From positions 22,901,308 to 22,965,307 of the forward strand of contig NC_133104.1 of the NCBI RefSeq assembly GCF_022965805.1: 64,000 nucleotides of DNA, given 5' to 3'. The stretch comes from Primulina eburnea (lineage: Eukaryota > Streptophyta > Magnoliopsida > Lamiales > Gesneriaceae). A model generated the notes under the pieces. The model was not told the origin of the DNA. It was given only the letters and a program-made list of their open reading frames with translations, and did not search any database. Position numbers and translations under genes: made by a program. Positions 56,785 through 64,000 of this stretch are shown one piece after another. Each line of letters opens with the position of its first letter. Positions within the stretch are counted from its first letter, which is position 1.

Positions 56785-57684
56785 CTAAGATCTTCGGGAC
56801 CGTCTCTGGGGACAAACTTTAGCAAAGTGTCCCGGCTGTCTGCAGATACGACAACTACCAGTCACTCCCTGGCATTGCTCGGTGGGATGTCTCCCTCCGC
56901 AACTCCTGCAATACACTTCAGTATGGCTTGGGCCAGAAACGCTAGAGCTATATGAACCACCTCCCATCTTCTTGAATGGCTTCTTCCGAGCTTTCAGCAA
57001 ATCTTGCTTTTCACTCGTACTGCCTCGATCAAATCGAAGAGGGGATTGCTGTGTCTGGGGTTGCTTCACACACAACCTCCCTAGCTGTCTAATCAGACTC
57101 GCCTCAGCTCTCTTTGCTCTACTCAGGATGTCAGCAAAATGGTAAGGTCGCTGCAAATTCATCAATGCAACTACTTCTGAATTCACTCCCCTGATGAACT
57201 GATTCACTACAGCTTCATCATTCCCAGCTAACTGAGGAACAAAACGCAATAAAGTAGAGAATTTCGCAGAATATTCATCAATATTCAATTGGTCTTGTCT
57301 CAAATTCTCAAATTCTGCTCTTTTGTCCTCCCGGTATGAAACTGGGAAAAATCTTTGATAGAATTCAGCTTTGAAGACTTCCCACGTGATCACAATACCA
57401 CGTTGTGCTAATACTCCGTTAATTGTAATCCACCAACTTCTGGCGACCTCTCGTAACTGGTGGAATACCAGTTTAACTTTCTGTTCATCTGTATAATCAA
57501 GGAAATCGAACAATATTTATATGTCATCCAACCAGTTCTGACAGTCTTCAGATGTCTCGATACCACTCAAAATCGGCGGCTGGAATAACTGTAATTCTAC
57601 CAACTTTATTTCTATCTGAGTTTCTGATGCATCTATCTGTTCAGACGAAGTACTATCCTTTTCTAGAATTCTCCGAGGCGGTAT
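56785..57684 (-). pseudogene. gag: TE-H gag, start codon and one codon lost
   Basis: Family gag: LREVARSWWITINGVL, QRFFPVSYREDKRAEFE, NQFIRGVNSEVVALM, knuckles CRSCGGRHPTEQC and CRICRQPGHFAKVC. The family start reads ATA at 57684-57682. A TAA near 57519-57517 follows DDI in the first third. Past that the frame is open for 242 codons from Met 57513. Only an N-terminally shortened protein could be made. Confidence 0.82.
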
Positions 57685-57998
57685 ATTTGAATATCAAACA
57701 AATTAGTACACAATCTATACAATCTGTCTCAGCCCTCCTCTGATCATATACCTCTAATCCAGACTCGGTTCTGATTCAGGCTTAACAATTACATGCTGCA
57801 ATCAATTCTGATAACAAACAACATGTAATAGGGAAATCATTAAATCATGCTAGCACACATCATGCAAGTCAACATTGACATAAATCTCATGCTAGCAATC
57901 ACATGCAAGGAGGACAATTCAATCTACCCCGCTCATTCTCTACTATCTCATTCTATAAGATCTATCAGTTCTGACTATCTCAATCTAAAGGATCTATC

Positions 57999-58010
57999 GC
58001 TCTGATACCA
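57999..58010 (-). other. Primer binding site of TE-H (tRNA-iMet)
   Basis: Minus strand TGGTATCAGAGC. Confidence 0.9.
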
Positions 58011-59537
58011 CCTGTTGTGGGGACCCGGACGCTAATCAATTTCTTAATCATTGTTGGGATTTAATTATCAGTTCTGATAAACAGGGTCTAAAAATTTTCT
58101 TTTAAAATATAAGTGTGGAAGGTAATGGCATCTAAATAATATATATATCTGTATAAAAGTACAATAATGTACAACAGTCTTTCAATTAATCTAAGGTTCA
58201 ACTACTAAAGTTCTAGTAATAAAACATGGTAAACATGCATATACATAAAGTAAATCACGAAATAATTCTATCATGAATAAACTTAAAAACAATAGATTTC
58301 ATAATCTATGAAATAAACTCAACATAAGCATGCAACACAAATCAGTTAACATGCTACTCAAATCAAATCATAAAAACATGATATCATAACTGAAAGCAAT
58401 AACAATGGGTTTCATAGTCTATGAAACCACATCCATAAACGCATGCAGTTCTAGTCAAATCATGTCTAGACTCGACTCAACTATAACTCTAGGGATCCCG
58501 TGATGAATAAGACGTCAATGGCTGTTACCTACTCAACCGATCGTGGTAACTGTACGTCTTATTCCTAGACTTCGGCCATGGCTGTATCGTGGTGCTACAA
58601 TCGGAGGGTGTCTGCTTCTATGTACGATACACCGAACGTCTAAAAGTCTGACTGAGCTGTCAAGACTTTCCTATCTTAGATGCAATGTATTACAATCTGT
58701 AAACAAAGCATAAATATCTTAAATTGCAATGTATAACAATCTGTAAACAAAGCATAATATAAACAATAAAGCTAGTATGTGATTTTTGCTGGGAAACTCA
58801 AATAGTATCTTATTTGAGTTGTGTCTTCCCGAATATCACATGAATTATACCTTGGTCTTCACTGTCTGATGAAGACGATGACCTGTATTCAAATCTGTCC
58901 ATATCCAATATGAAAAGACAATATCGAATACATAGTATCAATGAATAACTCAATTCACAATCTGTTCTGATCAATACTCAACTCAGTACCAAATCTGATC
59001 AATATCTGAACAATATACAATCTGATTCATATCAATGATATCACGATATAATCGAAATCATTACTGAATCTGATCAATCTAATCAACTGATGTTTCGACG
59101 GCATAACAATACAATCTGAATAACCCCTTCAATCTGAACATCCCAGATATAATACCAGAACTCATAATCTCAATATCGATATATTCAAAATCAATAATAT
59201 ACAATTCTGATATTAAAATCTCAGTCAATATCTTTCAAAAACAATAACAATTACAGAAACAGTCTGTTCTTTAATCTGACTTCAATTATACAATTTCTAC
59301 TGTAGCAGAAACATCATATACGATTTATATTCAATTCTGACAATATCATAAATTCAAATCTTGTCTAAACGTAACAAAACTTATGTCCAGAGTAAGCCTG
59401 CGTTGATAGGAACACACTACCGAAGTCAGATTCAAAATCTGACGGACGGATTTATCGTACTTAATTTCCAAAACTCAAGAACGAAGCCTTTCCCCAACTT
59501 CTCGATTTCCTTCTGATTATTCTGAAGGATTTGCATG

Positions 59538-59559
59538 TGTATATATATATATATATACA
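59538..59559 (-). promoter_or_regulatory. TATA-like zone of the TE-H LTR
   Basis: TA alternation of about 20 bp, some 50 bp downstream of the array in the direction of transcription. Confidence 0.5.
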
Positions 59560-59606
59560 TCCATGACATGCATGAAAGCAAGTGGCGCACTTCCTGATTT
59601 CCAGGT

Positions 59607-59785
59607 GGCGCTCGGGCGGTCAAAAATTACCGCCCGGGCGCCGAACCTTCTGCCCGGTTACTTATCTTACAATTCCCTGGCGCTCGAGCAGTCAATTTCT
59701 ACCGCTCGGGCGCCACACGTTCTCTCCAAAGATCAATTTGCGATGCATTGGCGCTCGGGCGGTCCTTTTCAACCGCTCGAGCGCC
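59607..59785 (-). repeat. U3 array of GGCGCTCGGGCGGT / ACCGCCCGGGCGCC pairs
   Basis: Inverted pairs at 59607/59629, 59679/59701 and 59750/59772. In-pair spacing is exactly 22 bp and the period 72 and 71 bp. Spacers include CGAACCTTCTG and CGAAGGTTCTG. Confidence 0.93.
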
Positions 59786-59911
59786 GAAGGTTCTGTCCAA
59801 AATTCTTGGCTAACCATGCCACGACGCCCGGCCTCGTCATTTGAGTTCTTATAACCTCAATCATGTCAATAACCAACGTCTGATTATAATGATTAAATTT
59901 CGGGCATTACA

Positions 59912-60714
59912 CTAAATGTCTTGTGACCAAATTATGAATGGGTTTGGAAGTCGGTGAACGTGGCCGAGGACCTCTCCACCCCGTTAAATTATGAACGGGT
60001 TAGATCGTGGTTGGAAAGCGTTAAATCATGAACGGGACCAACCAGCCCGTTAAATCATGAACGAGGATCTCATGTATGTGGCAGTGGATACGTCCCTGTC
60101 AGCCCAGTACTGTGGTTTGTCTGATCAGGCGTTTATTATGTAATGGTCACTTTCTTTGAAACATGCCTCTATGCAAAATGAAGTGGTGCATGTTTAAGTA
60201 TGATCAAGTATGTTAGCATGTTTATGAAAGCTTTCAAGATAAGGCACATCTATGTATCTATGCAAGTTCAAGTTCATTTCAAAGCCAAGCTTCAAGTATG
60301 TATGTCCTATTTTAAAGTTGCATGTGGTTTTATTATGTAGTACTCGTTACATCCAGTTTATACGTGTTGAGTCTTTAGACTCACTAGACTTGATCGATGC
60401 AGGTGAGGATGTCTATGAGGATACTGGAGGTGGCGACCAAGGAGCAGGCTTGGACTGTGCAGAAGGCTAGACCCGAGGACCGCCGATGTTATTTTAAGAT
60501 TTTAAGCATGAAAATATTAATACTCTGATTTTATGTTTTGATGCGAGATGTTTTGAGCAAGCTTTTCTTTTAGCAAAAATTTTATTGGTGATGTTTGATT
60601 TCAAATATTCTTTTTATGAACGATGAGTGACGACCGTATGGATTTTTATTTTCGTATTCAAGAAATTTTTAATTTTTCCGCAAATTTTAAGTATGGAAAG
60701 TACGATACGTTACA
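59912..60714 (+). repeat. TE-I 5' LTR, 3' portion
   Basis: Begins at CTAAATGTCTTGTGACC, equivalent to 55138 in the TE-F LTR, and ends TTACA. It has diverged copies of the CGTTAAATTATGAACGGG repeat at 59983-60065. Confidence 0.85.
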
Positions 60715-60716
60715 AC

Positions 60717-60728
60717 TGGTATCAGAGC
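60717..60728 (+). other. Primer binding site of TE-I (tRNA-iMet)
   Basis: TGGTATCAGAGC two bases after the LTR end. Confidence 0.92.
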
Positions 60729-60950
60729 GGTGTTCTTGTAAAGGGTTACGCCTACTGCCAGTCGCAAGAAGCTCACGAAGTCACCCCTCAAGTCTGTAAG
60801 TTTTAAAGTTTCAAATTTATGTTATGTAGTAAGCATTAAGTTTTGATTTCAGCATGTGCATATTTTCAAGTTGTAGTATGTGCATCTTATGTCATTTATA
60901 TCATGTCCATGCATATTGGATTTACGTGTTGGATAAATTATTGGAACAGT

Positions 60951-62037
60951 ATGCTTCCTAGACGTGTGGTTGACCGTGCAGCAAGGGACGAGGATAGAGA
61001 AGCTCGAGAGGAGAGGAGAGACGCTCCTCCACCTCCACCTCCACCTCCACCTCCAGACATGCAGGCACAGATGCTTGCAGGTATGACACAGTTCTTCGCG
61101 CAATTTACGGGGAACCAGGCTGCAGCAGTGGGTGTAGGGGCGAGGCCCCAACCGGAAGCAGTGTATGAGAGGGTTAGGAGGATGAGTCCAAAGGAGTTCT
61201 CGGGTACCACTGACCCGATGATAGCTGAAGGATGGATCAAATCCATTGAGGTAATATTCGACTTTATGGAACTGACTGATGCAAATAGGGTTAGATGTGC
61301 CACCTTCCTGTTGACTGGGGACGCTAGACAATGGTGGGAGAGCGCATCAGTGGCAGTGAACGTGCAGACTTTGTCTTGGACTGGATTCAAGGAAGTGTTC
61401 TTCGGCAAGTACTTCACTGAAGAAGTACGCTCCCGCCTGACCAGGGAATTTATGACACTGAGGCAGGGGGACAGCAGCGTGGCAGACTTTGTCAGAAAGT
61501 TTGAGAGGAGGTGTTACTTCGTACCCCTCATTTCGAATGATGTCCAGGCAAAGCTGAGACATTTCATGGATGGATTGCGGCCAATCTTGCGCCGTGATGT
61601 GAGGGTAGCTGGCCCCACTTCTTATGCAGTCGCCGTATCTAGGGCTTTGGCGGCAGAACAAGACCAGCGGGAAATTGAGGCAGACAGGCAGGTCAAGAGG
61701 CCCTATCAGGCTCCACCGCAACAACAACAGTATCAGAGGCCTCAGTTCAATAAACCTTACCAGGGGCAACCGGGAAAGAAACCCCATCAGGGACCGCCGA
61801 AAGGCAAGGGTCCTATCCAGCAGCAGTGGGCGCTTCAGAGGCCCGGTAATTTCCTAATGTGTCAGAAATGCAATCGCTAGCATCCCAGTCAGTGCTTATG
61901 GGGATCCGGGAAATGTTTTAAATGTGGAGCTACGGACCACATGTTGAAAGAGTGCCCACACTGGAAGTAGCCAACCCAAGGGAGAGTATTCGCCATGCAT
62001 GCCCAAGAGGCGAATCCAGAAACTACCCTTTTGACTG
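60951..62037 (+). pseudogene. gag: TE-I gag
   Basis: ATG at 60951 starts MLPRRVVDRAARDEDREA, matching TE-F; earlier in-frame codons are leader. A proline run, then DMQAQMLAGMTQFFAQFTG, the capsid core (RQWWESASVAVNVQTL, EFMTLRQGDSSVADFV) and zinc knuckle CFKCGATDHMLKEC with all four metal ligands. Two TAG codons stand where CAG is expected: 61878-61880, just after a CQKCNR word, and 61968-61970. The gag frame reaches the donor at 62037 after LLTG. Unspliced reading ends at TGA 62064-62066. Confidence 0.88.
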
Positions 62038-62201
62038 GTAATTTATTTAATTCAGTACAGTATTGATTTCTTTGCCTTGCATGTCCAATTTTAATTGGGA
62101 ATACTAGTGTTTTAGTTGGAATTGTGGGTGTCTTTTGTTGCATGAGGTTTATGGTAGAATTTTTGGGATATAGGTTAGTTTGTTGTGCTACTTCATCTCA
62201 G
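62038..62201 (+). other. Putative intron between gag and protease (TE-I, 164 bp)
   Basis: ACTG|GTAATT donor and CATCTCAG|GGAA acceptor, phase 1, giving LLTG-NIFIKK before [11 protein letters not shown]. Same position and phase as in TE-F. Interior sequence is largely unlike TE-F except near the acceptor (GGGATATA, TTGTGCTA). Confidence 0.7.
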
Positions 62202-64000
62202 GGAATATTTTCATTAAGAAATTAGCCACAACGGCACTGATAGATTCAGGAGCTACTCACTCCTTTATCTCAAAGACTTTCGCTAATCATCTGGACATCA
62301 AGTCCATTGGCCTAGATATAAATTTTTCGGTGACAGTCCCATCCGGGGAAGAACTGTTAGCGACTAGCGTGATCAGAGACATTGATCTTGAATTGTAGGG
62401 CCATCTAGTATATGCAGATTTGATTCTACTGCCGATACAAGATTTCGACATTATTTTAGGAATGGACTGGCTGACGAGGAACAGAGTTCTGATTGATTTT
62501 CAGAAGAGGTCAGTATTGGTTAGACCGTCGGGCATGGAGCAGTTCATATTTGAGCCAGCCAGATGGAGAAGTTTCCCTCGCATGATCTCTTGTATGAAGG
62601 TTAGGAGACTTATTTCTGAAGGTTGTCAGGCCTTCTTGGCCAGCATTATTTCTGCACCTGACATACCCACTCCGTCTTTATCAGAGGTGTCAGTAGTCAG
62701 AGAATTCCCAGACGTCTTTCCTGATGACGTCACAGGCCTTCCACCAGAGAGAGAGGTGGAGTTTGCAATCGATCTTATGCCAGGCACTGTGCCAATCTCT
62801 AAGGCACCGTATCGATTAGCTCCAGCTGAAATGTTAGAACTCAAGCAGCAGATTCAGGAGCTTCTCGACAAGGAGTTTATCCGCCTTAGTTTCTCACCGT
62901 GTGGCGCGCCAGTGCTCTTGGTGAAAAAGAAGGATGGAAGCATGAGACTCTACATCGATTACCGTGAGTTGAACAAGGTAACGATCAAGAGTAAGTACCC
63001 ACTTCCTAGGATCGAAGACTTGTTTGATCAGTTGCAGGGAGCTACAGTGTTCTCTAAGATAGATCTTCGGTCAGGGTATCACCAGCTGAAGGTGAAAGAT
63101 GCAGATGTGCACAAAACAGCCTTCAGGACCAGATATGGGCATTACAAGTTCTTAGTAATGCCATTTGGATTGACGAACGCCCCAGCTATTTTCATGGACC
63201 TTATGAACCGAGTATTCCAGCCTTACTTAGAACAATTCGTCATAGTTTTCATTGACGATATTCTCATATACTCGAAGAGCCATGAGGAGCATAGCCAGCA
63301 TTTGAGGACAGTGTTGCAGGTTTTGCAGAGTCACAAGTTATTTGCGAAGTTCATTAAGTGCGAGTTTTGGTTGCAGAAAGTAGCGTTTTTGGGTCATATA
63401 GTGTCTAGCAGTGGTATTGAAGTGGATCCAGCGAACGTAGCAGCCGTTAAGGAATGGGTTGAGCCAAAGAATGCATCGGAGATCCGCAGTTTTCTGGGTC
63501 TAGCCGGTTACTACCGTAAGTTCATTCAGTGACTTTCATCCATAGCAGTGCCACTCACTTCACTCACCAAGAAAAATGCTAAATTCATGTGGAGTGAAGA
63601 ATGCCAGAAGAGTTTCGACACTTTGAAGCAAGCTGTTATTTCAGCGCCAGTGCTAGCCATGCCATCTGGGCAAGGAGATTTTGTGTTGTATACCGATGCA
63701 TCTAAGCTCGGGTTAGGCGAAATGTTGATCTAGTAGGGTCGGGTTATAGCTTATGCTTCCAGGCAGTTGAAAGTGCATGAGAAGAATTATCCGATGCATG
63801 ATCTTGAATTAGCCGCAGTCGTCTTTGCGTTGAAGATTTGGAGACACTACTTGTATGGCGAGAAGTGTCAGATTTTCACTGACCACAAAAGTCTGAAATA
63901 TTTCTTCACTCAGAAGGATCCGAACATGAGGCAGAGACGGTGGTTGGAATTGTTGAAAATTCTGATTGCAAGATTAGCTACCATCCGGGAAAAGCTAATG
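62202..64000 (+). pseudogene. pol: TE-I protease, reverse transcriptase, RNase H (partial)
   Basis: Protease [17 protein letters not shown] and [17 protein letters not shown]; reverse transcriptase [49 protein letters not shown] and [15 protein letters not shown]; RNase [14 protein letters not shown]. Breaks are TAG at 62396-62398 inside protease, TGA at 63530-63532, and two consecutive TAG at 63731-63736 where TE-F has CAGCAG. It also has a frame change near 63950. The five residues missing in TE-F are present here. Integrase lies past the window end. Confidence 0.9.

Larger units (their letters stand above)
55302..59911 (-). mobile_element. TE-H: truncated gag-type gypsy element
   Basis: Minus-strand element with only its 5' LTR (58016-59911), iMet primer site (57999-58010), a decayed gag and part of pol. 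The 3' part and 3' LTR are missing at 55302, which is joined to the TE-F LTR. It belongs to the same family as TE-B and TE-E. Confidence 0.85.
58016..59911 (-). repeat. TE-H 5' LTR (1896 bp)
   Basis: TGTGGGGACC to CGGGCATTACA on the plus strand. TATA-like zone 59538-59559 and motif array 59607-59785 close to the U3 start. Confidence 0.88.
59912..64000 (+). mobile_element. TE-I: second Tekay-type chromovirus, cut by window end
   Basis: Partial 5' LTR (59912-60714), iMet primer site 60717-60728, gag, intron-like segment, protease, reverse transcriptase and RNase H to the window edge. It is related to TE-F at about the family level. The LTR part repeats sequence also present at 55138-55301, so it is a separate copy. 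Confidence 0.88.

Noticed and set aside
53440..60714. TE-F and TE-I sharing one LTR (LTR-internal-LTR-internal tandem)
   Set aside because: About 165 bp of LTR are present on both sides of TE-H with clear differences, so two separate LTR copies are more likely.

Overview
The window is a plant heterochromatin-like block made almost entirely of LTR retrotransposons inserted into one another. I see no host gene, no RNA gene and no CRISPR. A flowering plant, probably a eudicot, is indicated by Athila with a tRNA-Asp primer site, chromodomain (Tekay/Del type) Ty3/gypsy elements primed by initiator tRNA-Met, Ty1/copia debris, and CAG-to-TAG decay typical of methylated plant repeats. The species cannot be named from the sequence.

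Left nest (1-22041). TE-A is a gypsy element on the minus strand: gag pieces at 1-196 and 19815-19876, 5' LTR at 20138-22041. Its gag is split by TE-B (197-19814, target duplication GATGT), which keeps gag but almost no pol. The 5' LTR of TE-B is split by the Athila element TE-C (5063-18213, target duplication ATGGG), whose gag-pol frame has lost the integrase core. The gag of TE-C is split by TE-D (12656-16025, target duplication AGCTG), two nearly identical 1505-bp LTRs around a 360-bp deleted interior. LTR divergence falls from outside to inside, as the nesting order requires.

Middle (22042-41774). First comes a decayed gypsy integrase, then an inverted copia LTR piece and two truncated plus-strand gypsy LTRs. 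Two decayed copia copies (COP-1, COP-2) follow, with an inverted LTR piece (COP-3) between them. The 3' LTR of COP-2 is split by TE-E (33355-41628, target duplication TGTCC), another gag-retaining, pol-decayed gypsy element.

Right part (41775-64000). TE-F is a plus-strand Tekay-type chromovirus with an intact integrase and chromodomain. Its 5' LTR is split by the minus-strand element TE-G (42365-47184). Its 3' LTR is cut off by the truncated gag-type element TE-H (55302-59911). A second Tekay copy, TE-I (59912 to the window end), follows. In TE-F and TE-I, gag and protease lie in different frames on either side of a short segment (176 and 164 bp) with GT...AG ends in the same phase, which looks like a spliceable intron.

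The most notable signal cuts across families. Nearly every gypsy LTR carries, just upstream of its TATA-like sequence, an array of short GC-rich palindromic motifs. The motifs sit in pairs about 20-23 bp apart (29 bp in one family), and the pairs repeat about every 70-75 bp (53-55 bp in one family). The motif sequence differs completely between families while the layout and parts of the spacers stay the same.
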